From Agelaius tricolor (lineage: Eukaryota > Chordata > Aves > Passeriformes > Icteridae), in the NCBI GenBank assembly GCA_023055355.1, contig JALJCS010000001.1:73635381-73699380 (forward strand): DNA of 64,000 nucleotides, given 5' to 3'. Each line of letters starts with the position of its first letter. The first letter of the stretch is position 1. Both the position numbers and the translations under genes were made by a program. This document shows, piece after piece, positions 25,302 to 38,704 of this stretch. Below the pieces are notes generated by a model that did no database searches, was not told the origin of the DNA, and worked only from the letters and a program-made list of their open reading frames with translations.

Positions 25302-25697
25302 TGCAGAAACACAGAACCAGAGCAGGTGTGGAAGGGACATCTGGAAGTCAGGAGGTCCAACCTCTCTGCTCAAGAAGGGCCACCCAGAGACAGATACCCA
25401 GGACCATGTCCACATGGTTTTTGGATACCTCCAAAAAACTCCACAAGCTCTTTGGGCAGTCTATGCTACTTTGTCACCCCCACACGATGAAAATATTTCC
25501 TGTGGTTTAGAGGGAATCTTCTGTGTTTAAATTTTTGTTCATTGTCCTCCTGTCAATGGGCACCACTGAAAAGAGCCTGGGTTAGCCTCTTAACACCTTC
25601 CTTTCAGGAATTTAAATGCTTTGATAAAATACTTTTAAGACTTCTTTCTTCTAGGTTCAACAATCCCAGCTCTCTTAACCTGTCCTTATAGAGGAGA
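25302..25697 (-). mobile_element. CR1 LINE 3' end, minus strand
   Basis: About 400 bp of 3' UTR and the last part of ORF2. The plus strand reads the usual reversed CR1 signature: a decayed CAGAA-ACAGAA tail, then GGAGGTCCAACCTCTCTGCTCAAG, then sequence for a TCCTTGGAGATA-like block, finishing near 25697. It is moderately diverged, with no open frame. It lies 280 bp from the older plus-strand CR1, tail to tail. Confidence 0.85.
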
Positions 25698-28600
25698 TAA
25701 TCTAATTCCCATTACACCAGTTTTCAATCTACATGAAATAGAAAATAGAAGAGAACACAGTAGATATAATATATATATAAATATGAATATATATATATAA
25801 AGTATATATACAATACATAAAAACTATAGTTTATCACTTTCCTATTTGGAAGTGATTTGAGGAAATACATTAGAACTTCCAATTAAATTTGCTGATGGAA
25901 ATATGTCTGTCTATGATTGAGCTTGATTATTAGACTGATAAAACCTGTGACCTTCCTCATCTGCTTTGGATGGAAAACTTTCTTTTTTCCATGAAAGTGG
26001 GATCACCTTCTAAGAATCCAGTAGCAAAGATGGGAGATGGGGAGTTGCAGACTCCAAAGCCAAGTCAGGTCATTTTTGAATCCAAGGACTTTCAGATTTT
26101 TTATTTCCTGCCAAGGCTTGAAGCAATGAGAGAGCTATATCTGAACTGAGAGCTTCATAATTTGGGCTCTTATATACATTCATTTTTAGTTAGTTTAAAT
26201 AATATATTTGAAACATTTAGAAATATTTGCATAGTTTCTCTATAAAGAGAATGGGTAGTGAAGGGGAGAGGCAAAATCAGCACATGAATAGCCTGGGTAC
26301 ATCAAATATTATTACTTTTATGCTCATAGATTAGTCTATACAAAGTGTTCTGACTACTTGGGCTAGAGCATTCTTCTGCATCACTGGGAATGTTAAATAC
26401 TTCTAGTTTTAGAAAGTATTAATGTGCATATTTAATTTCATCCATTCAGCATTTGCTTAGAAAATGGACTACTCATTAGCAGGTATTCCTGTTTGGCTCA
26501 TGGAGCATGCTGAAATCTTGCCTGTGCACTCAGATGTCTACCACATCAGAGAGAGGTCTCAGAGAGGTCAAAGCCAATGCTTTGTCTGGCTGTAAGCACT
26601 CAGACATTCCTTCCTTGCTTTGTCTCACTTACTATCTCACCATGAAGACACATCTTCCATTTTAAGTCTGACTAATGCTGCTACAAGAAAGATCCAGAGC
26701 ACCCTGTGGAAAAAACTAAATGTTGGGGGAGGTAGATATTTCCAAAATATAGGGAAACTGAAATCATAAAAATGTTTATATCAGTACCAAACCACATGAT
26801 CTATCAATTAACTGCTCTTACTACAGTTTAATGAAAAAGTATGTTTGATTGTTGATCAGATGCATAAGTGGTCTTTACTGGTCCCCAGTCAGACCCACAT
26901 GGGGCTTCCCCAAGCCCTTCCGATGGTCCAAAGGCTTCATTTCAGCTCAGCCCTGGTTTCCTTTTGCTCCTGCCTGGGCTTCCTGGATGGATTCACTGGC
27001 ATGGATACCCCACTTATGATATCTTGCCAAAGTTTTATCACATACACATTTTTTGTGATAGATGCTGGCATAGGATGTAGGTCAAAAATATTAAATTTTA
27101 GCTTTTTCCTTCATAAATTCTATGCCAGATTTTTTTCCCTGAAAGGATAATGCAAAAGAAGGAAGTATAAATTTAAAAAAAGGAAAAAATATATTGTTTT
27201 TCTGAGTGTTTGTTAGTGACTTCTCTGTGTAGGAAATTACCTCCTCCCACAATCCTCAATTATCTTTTCTCTGGTCTTTAGCAAGGCTAGCTTGGTTTGT
27301 GTGTGGAATTTTCCTGGTGAACCTCACAGAGCAGCAGCCCTACTAGCAGAAAAATTTTTTGCGCGTACAATGAGATGTAGAGCTTGTTCAAGAAGTCTTC
27401 CAGACATGCACAAACAGCAAAGTTCAGAACACCCTTCACTTCTACATAATAGTTGCAAATCACTTGGGCTGCTACTAATATTCAATTGCAAAATGCCAGT
27501 TTCGCCATCAGCCTTGTCAGAAGTCACTCTCACTGCTCAACTGAAATAATAATAATTGCCAGAATCAACTAGAAACCTCTGAGATTAAGAATGTAAATCC
27601 CACAACACAGCTGAAGAACATCCTTTCTTGGTGTTTTTGCAAGTCAATTATTTGCAGGAAGGGCACTGACTAGGGAGCTGAGGATGCTGGAGAAGGCCTT
27701 TTACAACAGTTATGTCTATTTAAACTCCCTTCCATGCAGCCTCTGAAACATAATGATTTATTCAGGATAGCAAATAAATTCTCTTCCAATGGCCTGAAGA
27801 GAATATCTGTGGAGCAAGGCTATAAGGGCATCTTTTTATTCCTTTGTGACTAGTTTTGAACCATTAATAATAATAGAGTCACGATAAAAAAGCATAAAAA
27901 CCCCATAAACATTTTTGCTGACTATGGGATGAATGGTTCAGATAAGAAACAAATTGTGTTACTTAAATCATTCAGGCTGCTGTTATCATGTATGTCTTAC
28001 ATCATACAATCCTGATCCGCAGGTTCTCACTGAAAATTCTCTTTTGGTGCCTCAGGTGAACAGGCTCTTGCTTCATAATGAGCTCAATTTTTGAGTTATT
28101 TTCTGAAGTGTAGTATCTGTATTTTACTGATACAGGACAAAAGAAGTTTAGAACTTGGTCTGAAAACAGAAATCAAAAATCAAAAAATATAAAATAATTT
28201 TAATGGATTAGTAATTTTGAATTGAGAAATAAGTAGCTTTAATAATGAGTCAGAGTTATTTAGCAACACGCTTTGATTCCTGTATTTGCCTTGAAAGAAG
28301 GTAATTCAGTCCATTTTACCCAATCTAATGACTTATGCTGTGTGTGAAGACCAAAAAATTAGGGCCTGGATTTCGATTTGTTGCAGCTGCCTTTATATAG
28401 CTAAGATATAGTATAGGTGGCTATGTCTGTGCAAGTTTGTTTGTGTCTCCTGTGATCAATAGAGAGACATCAATATTTTTAGGGCACAATTCATTTGACC
28501 AAATGTAGACATCTCCTTTAGGATGAAATGAATTTTACCTTGGCAATACTTAATTGTCTGTATTGATTATTAGAAGAAGCTGGTATGACTAATTTAGGTA

Positions 28601-30439
28601 GAGTTATCTAACTTGGTCAGGAAAGTCACACTTAGCATTAGAGAGAGACAGAAAAAACTTAATACAATCCTAGAAGAACTTTGAGATTTCAATACTTTTC
28701 TCTTTGCTGAATGGGTAAAAAATTTTCCAGGGTTTCAGAAATGTGCACACTTAAGGGAAAATAAACCAATGGTCTCATTAATTACTTGGGTATTGCCCTT
28801 CTGGTTTTCCCCATTTTGTAATACTTCACAGTAATATAAATTTTATATTAAAGACAGTATGACCTTGCTCTATACATAAAAATAGTAAAGCACTAGAAAA
28901 CATGAGAAGTTAAACATTCTGGATATTAGTAATTTCTAATATTAAAGTAATTTTTCTTTTGCTGGCAACTTCATGGGTTGTGCTTCTAGAGTTGAGGTTA
29001 ATATTAAATTCAGTTTCAATCTGAACAAGCTCAGGTTATTCAAAAGCATTGTGCTAGAATTACTCTGAGAAGTACATCGGCATGAAAACCCAATAACTAT
29101 TTTCTGTAATAACAAAATTCCAGACAGCTTTGCACATTGAAACCACAGCACTACCAATTTGAAAAATGAAAGTTCAAACATCCAGAAACAATATGCAGAG
29201 TTATAGATGCATAATCTTTACAATTAAGGTATTACCCACACAGTGCCACCTGAAATTCAGGCAATGATGGAGCATGACTTCCCTTCAATCACTGAGCAAA
29301 AAACCTGGAGTTTTGCTTCTCAGAGGTAGCTATTGGAAGCTACCCTACTGTGGAGAAAACCCCAGCTCATGTGAGCTTGCCCCTGCCCTCCCTGGGCACT
29401 CCTAGCACTCTCCAGAGGACACCAGTCCCATCTGTATGTCACACAACATCAGTATTGGTGCCCTTCAGAGCATTTTGGTTTTCTTGTGTCTCTGACACAT
29501 ACTCATTATTTTCTGGGGTCTGCTTATCTTTCTATTTCAGTTCAAAGGAACAAAAAGAATGAAAAGGTTATGTCAGAGCTCATCAGAGCAGTGCTTTTCC
29601 AGCATTATATTTTGTGCCTTGTTCTCTTACAAGGGTGCAGAGAACAAGGCTGGCTCAGAGGCTGTTAGAACAATACCACTGCCAGAGAAAAACAACAATG
29701 ATGTGGTACACTTCCATGTGACAGAATTGGAGTGAGTGTCATGGTGATCTTGTCAGTGTGTCTTGGTTTTCTCTTGGAACTGTATGGCTTCAGAAGAAAG
29801 CTGAAGACAGAACAGCACACAAACTAGGCATTTAAGACAAAATACCTCAGGAGTGAAAGCAGGGGCAAGCCAAGGTGACCAAGTTGTTTGTTTGTTAGCT
29901 CCAAGTGATGTTGCACAAATGTTGTTGGAAGCTCTTCTGGCCTGGGGTTGTTCCACTGTGCTTGGAGCCTTGCCTGGTTGCTCTCTCTAACCACACTTCT
30001 CTCATTCCCAGGCTGGCCCCCAGAGGACAGAGATGAAGACAGAAGAGTGTGATGTAGTTAGGGTGGTCACACAGAATGGTTCAGACACCTACATGAATCA
30101 ACAAGAGCAAAGAAAACAGGGGCAACCACGAGAGAAAGTCTCATAAACAGTAGCCTTTTGGGGCTGTTCTAGTGGATGTATCACTGCAGCCTGCTCAGCC
30201 TGTCTGGCAGCTCTAAAAGCTGTTGGAACTGGATCACAGGATAATCCATAATATTTTCACTTTTTCCAGGCTGTGTTATCCCAGAGAAATGCAGAGGGTG
30301 GGTGCTCCTGTTGCACAGTATCTCCTTTGCCTTTCTCTACTCAGCACCACCTCTAGAAAAAACAGAGATGAGAAAATTAAGGAATGATGGAGCTAAACCT
30401 CTCAGGCCCAAAACAGTAGAAATGGGGAAGTCAAAAATG
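25698..30439. other. Unique DNA, no gene seen
   Basis: AT-rich, with a TA-repeat tract at 25764-25810. The part 29330-30360 is GC-richer than its surroundings and may be a decayed repeat or a former exon-rich segment, but I recognise no family or splice structure. Frames at 26845-27150 and 27292-27549 are unrecognised. Confidence 0.5.
25764..25810. repeat. TA-rich simple repeat
   Basis: Interrupted TA dinucleotide runs, imperfect throughout. Confidence 0.85.
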
Positions 30440-30660
30440 AAATTACAGCAAAAATAGTTTTTACTACAGAAGAGCTCCAATTTTCATATCAGAGGAATTG
30501 TGGATGCCCCATCCCCCATAAGTTTTTGATGGCTGGAGGTCTGCTGGAGTTCTAAGATACCTGATCTGTGAAAGGTGTCCCTGGCCACAGCAGGGGGCTT
30601 GAAACTAGATGGTCTTTAAGCTCTCCGGCAACTCAGGCCATTCTATGATTCTATGATTAA
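30440..30660 (+). mobile_element. CR1 LINE 3' end, plus strand
   Basis: The last ~220 bases of a CR1. GTGGATGCCCCATCC (from 30501) is the conserved 3' UTR block, followed by GTGTCCCTGGCCACAGCAGG and a tail with two TTCTATGA units ending at 30658. Upstream sequence to about 30440 still follows the CR1 order but is strongly decayed. No coding potential. Confidence 0.9.
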
Positions 30661-33600
30661 AAAGTCAAGTGAATGTACAAAATATATGACAACAAATATA
30701 CACCACAAAACCACGTAAAATGACAACCATATGGTAACTTTATTTCTGAAAATAGCTTAGTGTGGAGCAGTCCCATTTTCGAGTAATTTTCAATTTAGTC
30801 ATGCATAGGTGACTAGCTGTGGAACTAATTATATAAGTTTTAAAAACATTTACACTTGTGTGAAAATGAAACATGAGTGATGATGTCAGAGTGAAAAAAA
30901 AAAAAGCTGAGGTGATCTTTTGACTTTTCTGAGCCTGGAAAAAGCATCCTCTTAATTTTGTCAGGAATAGATTTAATAGGCATGAAAAAAGGTCAGAGAC
31001 AAGACATATTAGACAAAGTATACACAAAGATAAACCTGTTCTAGAACAGGCTTTTGACAGAGCAATTGATATTTGCCCAGAAAAATGCACTACCACTGAC
31101 TCCATGTTGGACAGACAAGGCTCTAGCAGTGCAAATGTTCTACAAGGGAAACCAAAATACTGCAGAAAAAAAAGAAAAGAAAATTAAATCAAAGAGAGGA
31201 AATAAGAAAAAAATCATGCAGAGTTTGAAGTCAGAATCCTCACTAAATCATACAGAGATGCAAGACACCTAAGATTTTGAAAAGATGCAAGACCTGCAAA
31301 AGATTGTGCTACTTTGTGAAAGTTTGCAAGTGGGAGGCAGAGTTCGCACAGCACAGACAAGGATGATGCCAGCAGCGTTATTAGTTTGGATGGGTTTTTT
31401 TCTTCAAAACAAGAAGGGATAAAACTGCAGCAGAAAATATCTAAGCTATCAACAAACAAAGTAAATATTTATTAATTCTAAGTTGAACAAGGAGCACAGA
31501 TTTTCACCCTGTGCACAGTAAAGCTGAGGGCAGCTGTGTTCTGGGCAGACTCTCCTGTCCTGTGTTTACAAAGATATGTGTTACACTGGGCAGTGATATT
31601 GGAAGGCAATCATTTTTCCTTCCCCCAAAGCAGTAGACCTCTGGATACACAAGCAGAGCCAAAATGTTATTAGAAACAGTGCTTTTGGCACTGAGCAAAA
31701 AGCTGCAAGCCTTATGATTAAAACTTTGCACTTTAGGGAACTTACTCCCCAAAGGGAAGATGAAAACTAAATATATGGGTAAATAATGAACTGGAAAAGT
31801 TACAAGTTACATTTTCACTGTATGTGTGTATGTGTGTATATATACTCATTTTCAAGTGGAAACAAGTTAAGCCTCTGGTCTCATCAGGGAATGAACTGAC
31901 TGGGAATTCAGGGGATCAAAGCAATTGAGGATGAGTTAATTTATAAAAAATAAAGAAACTCTCAGTAGGATCAGGAAGAAAACTGGAAGAACTTAAATGT
32001 CCTGGAGTTAATGAGTTTAAGAACTGACAGCATGTGTGTACTTAATAGTAAAAAAACCCAAAACGATACTGCCTTTCATGTTCTGCATGTACACTCAATA
32101 TAACAACATGAATTTGCACAGTTCACAGTTAACCATCCCTTCAGGAGACACTGGCTCTGCCTGTCGTTCTATTACATCAGTTGTAGCTCTTCCTCAAACC
32201 TGATTTCACCTACCACATGAACAGTTCAAAAGTAAATTTGCCATCAGGGAGGATTAAACTCTTAGGGATCTCCTGATTCCTCTCCTTAGCTGGCAAAAGG
32301 GCAGGTTTTCCTCCACCAGATGAGCTTGAATCAGGTACATGGAGAGCAGGACCAAGGGCATCCTAGCTCCTAAGCAGCAATTACAACCTCTGCTCTTCCA
32401 AGAGGTGAAGTTTACAGTTTTTGAACTCCATCATGGTTTATGGAGCTTGATGTTTAAGCATTCTCTAAAGCTTTCTCTTCAGCTCATGGCATAGGATTGT
32501 TCACATCTTCTTCACACAGCAGTTTGGGTTGTATTGAGAACCTGCAGTGTTTCACAGGAAGAGGAAATGAGTTTTTGATGGTATGATGTGGCTGTATAGA
32601 TGATGTTTCAAAGAAAAAATGACTACTGGCCTTGAGGTCTCTGTAATGACTGAGGTGCTGTTCTGGTGTAAAGCAACCAAGATTGTAAATCCTTGAGGGA
32701 CAGAAATAATGTGGCTGAGAGCAAAATGAAAAAATGGTACGGAGATGTAACAAGACTTAGTACCTGGGCATAATTATAGCAGACAAAATCCAATAAATAT
32801 AAATTTTAAAACGTGCACATGGGAAAAATAATTTAATCTTTACATGTGGAATGAGAGACTCTGAGCTCATCATTACCACTCAAGAAGGAAATCTTGGTGT
32901 AATAACAGGGTTTCTTTTGGAAATATCCTCTATACTCTTCTTAGTGATCAAAACAAAACACTAGTAATTATTATGAATAGAATAGAGAACAAAACAAAGA
33001 ATATGTGATGGTGTATACTGGCTCTAAATAATGCTGTGTCCCTGTATAAATCTGGCTTGTGGTTTATCCCCCAGAATCATACAGCAAGACTCTACACAGT
33101 TCATAGAATTGTAACACAGTTGTTAAAAAGCATTGAAAAGCTGCCTAAGGAAGCTGGAAGATAATTAAGTTTGGTCTTCAGCCCAGAAAAAGAGGTAGTT
33201 GAGGGAATGAAGAGAAATCTGGGACTTAGGTCAGCAAGATTGCAAACAGCCCAGAGTAGATCAGTTGTTCACTGTCTGTTGCAGCATAAAGCCAGAGAGA
33301 GTTGGACATTCCTGGCAGACTCAAGGTGGTCTTCAAGTGAAGGCAGAGATGTAGTGGAAATTCCTATAACAGGATACTAAAAGTTTATGTACATTCAAGG
33401 CACAGCTGGACAAAGTCATTAGAGGAATTCCTCGGGATGTTTTAATTCAAATAAATCACCCATGGTTTTTAAGGACTTTGAGTTGAAAATTTCTGAACTC
33501 CAGCAGAATGCTTTGGGAGTATATCACATGCACTTTTATCATTTCTTTTTGGACATACAGTTCTGATCCCTATTAAAAACAAAGTTCTGGGCTGGCTGGA

Positions 33601-36600
33601 CCTTTGGTCTGATACAAAATGGATGCTCTGTGTTATTAAATATCTGTAGATGGGTGCAAGAAAGACTGAGGTTATAACAACTTGATTTCATTACCATGCA
33701 ATAAAAGAATACTAGGCTGGGGAAGGAAGGGGAGTGAAAAACACCCACTGAATTTTATTCTTCCTATATCCAGTGAAGATCTAGTCAATAGAGTCTATGG
33801 AGCTTGAGCTGTGATTCATCTGGTCAAAAATCATTGGCTGTTTTTAGAGAAAATGTGTTCCAAGTTCGACGGATTGACTGGCTCTGAGCTGATGTAAGAT
33901 GAGAGTGATATGTTCAGACAGAGGAACTTATATTGTAGATGACTCAGTCAGTCAATTGAACTTTGAGACCTCCTAGACTGTCAAATTGAAAAGAACTGCA
34001 TGCCTAACATAACTGAGATAACTTGGTAGCATGACTATGTAACAACGTTCAAAAAATAGTGAATGCAATTTTGCTCAAGAGAACAAAAAGTATAATTGCA
34101 CAGATGTCTGTCTTCTCTCCCAGACACCCAGAGCTCTGACAGTAAGAATAGAATCTAGTTAAACTTAACACTCTGAAAGCACAGAATTTTAGCTTATACT
34201 TGGTACTATGATATGAGGTAACTTGACTTTCAATAGTTAGAACACTTGGAGAGGACGGAAGGAGGGGTAATAATAAAAGAAATCAAGGCCACTTAAACAA
34301 AGAAGGGAACTTTGGCTTTGTTATGCCTGTAACTTTAGGAGGATAATGTTAGTGTTGATGAAAAGCACTTACTATGTTGGAAACAGGGGCTTGGTAATTG
34401 TTTCCCTTCCTGATGTTCAGGGATACAAAGACTAAGTGGTAGCTGTCTGAAAAATGTGTGAAATTCCACTGTTAAGGATTTTATTCTCAGCAAACAGATG
34501 GATTTAACTACACAGTTTGGCAGAGCCCTGCTTTATATATAGTCAATCAGACTGTATGGAGACACTGAATGCAGAATTTGCTTTTCCTCCTCTGCAGCAA
34601 GATTCAGCAGCACCTTCAATTCTATGGAGCAACACATTCCCCAAGGCTCTTTTCTTTAGGAAACATATCCAAAATGCAAATTTCACCCACCTATGGATAG
34701 GCAGATATAATTAATATCACCTATTTTTCAAATTAAAATTCAAATCAAAGTAGAAATTTTTTCCAAGTAATAGCAGTCATCTTTTGGGAAAATAAAAGTG
34801 GACTGAAGTTAGCTTTGATTATGGGGAACCTTGTCTAAAAAAAAAGGAGTGTCCAAACACAAAATAATGCATTTTATTAAACTGGATTTAAACTTGATGA
34901 ATCAAAATTATTTGAACACTATGTATAATGACAAGTATTAGTTTTGTGGTGATTCATTTGCAAACGAAAATTAAAACTGTGTTGCAAATTATACATTTTT
35001 TTAAAAGGGATAACATTACTCAACACTTTCTGTCTTTAAAAATACAGACATGAAAATATCATCTCTTTGCAGGTATTCTTTGGGTGTTCAGATTAAGAGC
35101 TTTTGCTTAGAACAGTCACCAAACAAGAGCTGCAAACCAGGGAAAGATCTGTTCTATTTGCCTGCCAATGTGATAATGTGCCTAAATCTAGGTGGCCTTA
35201 TTATCACAAGGGACCATATTAGGCCACAGGTACCTCTGTGTAACTTGTGAATTAAGTAAATGATTACAAACCAATTTGCATAATTTCCACAAGAATAAAA
35301 TTTAGCCCATTGTTTTAGCAATAGAATAGAGGTTGAAAACAAGGTAATGATATATTGAAGTAATAAATGCATGGAATTTTCTGTCTTCTCCATAACAAAG
35401 GTCTTTTGAACTGCTATTGATCTCCCATAACTTTCTTCCAGTCTTTCTTTCCTAAAGACAATATTCCAAATTCCAGCTGATCTCAGTTCTTGGTTTTAGT
35501 TTCTTGTCCCTTAGAGTCACTGCTGGTTTTCTGAACCCAGAACTTTTCACTCTATAGTTTCTTTTTAACCTCACAACAGCTTTCAACGCTGTATTTGCTC
35601 AAAAATCTATGATTTGGAGTTCTTATCTTGTTGGACATGGGGTGTGACACCCCCAACTGTTTTGTGTTTTAATCTATTTATGTGGGGATGTACAATGCAA
35701 CAAGAGCGCCATGTTGTCTCCAGGAGCATTGCATTGGTTGCACTCATAGTAAAGGTATGCAATACCTGCTGTATTCAGTCAAAAACTCCTTGATGTAACT
35801 TTCCATGAGAATATAGTCCTATTGGGTATTGATGCTGCTGTGAAGCACTCAAAATATTTTTAATATTATGCACAAGCATAACCTCCCACCACCACTGCCT
35901 CCATTGCCCTTATGTAATTCTGTAAAGGGACCATTAAAAATCCATTAAGCTTGTTAGTTTGCAGAGCTTTCAGGGAATCTTGCTGCAAGTTTTGCTATTT
36001 CAACACTTACAGTCTTGTATTAAACATAGCAATCTTTAAGCTGTAAGGGTTTACCGGAATGGCCCATTAAGTGAGAGTTTTCTAGGGGGGATTATGTCTG
36101 GGAGAGGGAGGGGAGATCAGAGTAGTAATTATACAAATGGATTTTACTTTCTGCATTTTGTTTTTAAAGTAGAAGTGATTTCTGTTATCTCAAGAAGCCC
36201 AAAAGCAAAACGTTATAGTAAATGGATGGTGTCATGATTAAAGTATTTATAAGGGATTCAGGAAACTAGTTTCAAGTACTCGACTTCAGATATCAGAGAA
36301 AAGAATCACTTAAGAACTGGTCTGGAAGTGCTGAATATCTAAAAAGTTATGTCTATTTAAGCTGGAACTGTAGCTGTCAGGATCTTTTAGAATCAGGCAT
36401 TTTTCACTTCTGTAGTACAGAGTTAATAATACTTCCTTTTTATCCTCCTGTCTATTTGGGTATTAATCTTTTTAGGGTAAGGTCAGTCTCATTTATGACC
36501 TCTAATTTCTCATATGGTTCTAAAAAAGTATTAATAAGGAAAAAATATGCCTCTCTGGAGGATCTTTTCACTTGCTTAATTGGTATTCACATAGGAGGCT

Positions 36601-37697
36601 GTCCTAAAGAATCTATGGATTCTCATTTCAACAGTGTATGCAGCTATGCTTGTTCTCTCTGACCAGTTAGTCTTGCATTTTTACATGAGCTCTTTCACTG
36701 GCAATCACAGCCCTTGCACTGCGAAAGGAGATTCATAAAGACTCATTGCAAGCTATTGTGAGGATAGATTGACTCCCCCATATGAGGTCTAGCTTTTGAA
36801 TTGTTTGTTATTTCTGGGAAGGCATCAAGTTCTTGAAATACCATTGAGCTGCTTATGGAAATATGTGGTACTTGACAGGAAAAGTAGGGTTTCACATACT
36901 TTTTGGTTGGAAAGTCATATCTGTCTCTGACTTTAGTATGCATAAAAATCTGGATGATGTTTTCCAACTTTTAAAATAAGCACAATTGTTTGTATTTGGT
37001 GTTTTCAGATAGTTGAATGCTTCTCTCCTTCGTAAAAGGAATTTGAATTGTGGTGTCAATATGGTCTTGGGGTCAGGGAGATGCGTTTTACTCACTTCAT
37101 ATCTGCTATCCATTCAGGTTTGGCTCAATTGTTAGCTGCCAAAAATCACTATTCTCCATCTGTGCTTTCCTCGCTAGAGCTTGCGAAAGGCTGTCTGCAA
37201 AAATCCGTCAACATCCTATCAGTCCTGCCCCTGCACCAACCTAGCATCTTGTTTAAGTATGCCACAAGGATGAAGCTCCAGATGGGATCATGAAAAACTG
37301 GTTCCTTTCCAGCTGCTCTTTCCTCATTTAAACAATACTGTGGGTTCATACGGAAGGGAGACTGGGCTGATAATGACAAGAGTATGAGTTCAAGTTTTGC
37401 TTTTTTTCATTAAGTTGCTTCAGCTAACTGTGTGCCTCTCTCACTTCTTAATATGCCTCTTCTAAAAGCTGCACAATCTGGAAAGTGATCTCTAATGTGG
37501 AGCAGCCAGGATGAAGCAATGCTGTTCTGTCAAAAGGATTCATCAAGTCTTGACATAATTCTAGAGCTCTTTACTCTGTTCTCTATGTAGTGAGACAGCT
37601 CGTGCATATATAACCTCAAGTGCAAATCTCAAACCTTCAGGTTTGATCATCTTATTAAAGGGTACTTTTATTTTTTTCCTAAGGCACCTAAGACAGA
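30661..37697. other. Unique AT-rich DNA, no gene seen
   Basis: About 7 kb with no recognisable gene. It includes an A12 run (30894-30905), a TG/TA-rich tract (31820-31845) and a possible very old CR1 relic near 33342-33440. Decayed MIR-like words occur near 36235-36450 but are not strong enough to call. Confidence 0.55.
33342..33440 (+). mobile_element. Possible very old CR1 3' relic
   Basis: The order 'GATGTAGTGGAAATTCCT' then 'ACATTCAAGGCACAGCTGG' then 'ACAAAGTCATTAGAGG' follows the CR1 3' UTR plan of an older subfamily. Only ~100 bases are involved, there is no tail, and chance similarity cannot be excluded. Confidence 0.3.
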
Positions 37698-37736
37698 CAG
37701 TGATTTATTATCTTTTCACATGCAATTGCTTGTAGG
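37698..37736 (+). repeat. Left 39 bp terminal inverted repeat
   Basis: Starts CAGTGATTTATTATC and ends TTGTAGG. It pairs with 38666-38704; the only difference is T here against C in the partner at repeat position 33. Confidence 0.85.
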
Positions 37737-38665
37737 CAATTCAGAGGCCTGAAGAACACTTAAGGGAGGACAGATTTGTGCATGCAACTTTAATTTTCAC
37801 ATGTACTGACTGCTGAATGCTTGATGTTGAAAATGTGGTGGCACTGATTGGAAGTCTAACCTAAAATGTAATATATCCCAGGTTTGCCTATGCCTGCCAC
37901 TGATTTTGAATAATGTACTCCTGAATGGTGTCCTCTACAAGGCGAGTGCGCATAGGTTGTCAACTGACAATAATTTTATAGCAGCACAGCCAACCATCAG
38001 ACCAGGTTTGTTTAGCTGTAGTGAAGCTGAATAACCTTGAGGCAGGAAGGAGCAGAGGAAAATATTTATATGTTCAAAAGAATTCACACAATGACTCAGG
38101 AGTCAGCTCCATCCTTCTGCCTTTGCAATTCCATGAGTATAATTCCTGCTTGTGTGTGACCTTGCATGTTGTTTTACACTTTGTTCACTAAAAAAAGAGG
38201 AAGCTACATTTTTTGTGGGAATGCTTACATTTCCCATATCATTCTGTAGTGCACTGCACTGTGCTGGGAAATGATGGATCTCAGAAACTGCAGTAATGGG
38301 AGCTGACAGTGATGGATAGTGGGAAAACTAAGAACCTCAGGACTGATCAGAAGAGGGTGCTGTTATTCTGGGATGGTCTTGCATCACCCGTGCCAGAACA
38401 CAGACAATGCCTCTGCGAGATTCTACAGAATGCTGCCTTTCATCACAGATGCAATATTAAGGACTTGGCTATCGGTGGTAGTAATTATGAGACAATAGCA
38501 CTTCTCACAGTGAGACAAAGATTTCCTGAATAAGCCTACATTTGGCCACTTCTGTGGATAGAAGCTCCCCTACCAAATCAAATTATGGAATTCCTCCCTT
38601 TCCTACCCTGCAGCAAACTATTGTGTATTGCTGCTCTACACTACTGAACAGCTGTTCTTGTTCAT

Positions 38666-38704
38666 CCTACAGGCAATTGCATGTGAAAAGATAATAAATC
38701 ACTG
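38666..38704 (-). repeat. Right 39 bp terminal inverted repeat
   Basis: Reverse complement of the left repeat with one mismatch, ending AATCACTG at 38704. It gives near-identical ends about 1 kb apart. Confidence 0.85.

Larger units (their letters stand above)
37698..38704. mobile_element. Candidate non-autonomous DNA transposon with 39 bp terminal inverted repeats
   Basis: A 1007 bp segment whose ends are inverted copies of one 39 bp sequence (37698-37736 and 38666-38704), differing at a single position. Both outer tips read CAGTG, the tip typical of hAT-superfamily elements. Similarity stops sharply on both sides of the repeats. No transposase is visible: the only internal frame of note (38309-38533, 74 codons) is unrecognised. 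An 8 bp word TTTCCTAA lies on both sides (37675-37682 and 38706-38713), but on the left it is 15 bases outside the tip, so it is not a clean target-site duplication. A small inverted duplication is the main alternative. I do not recognise the family. Confidence 0.6.

Noticed and set aside
36235..36450. Possible MIR relic
   Set aside because: The 3' part resembles the end of a MIR but the core does not align well enough to call.
37380..37490. Possible MIR relic around GCTAACTGTGTGCC
   Set aside because: Similarity limited to about 15 bases.
38309..38533. 74-codon frame as a transposase remnant
   Set aside because: No catalytic motif or family resemblance; length compatible with chance.
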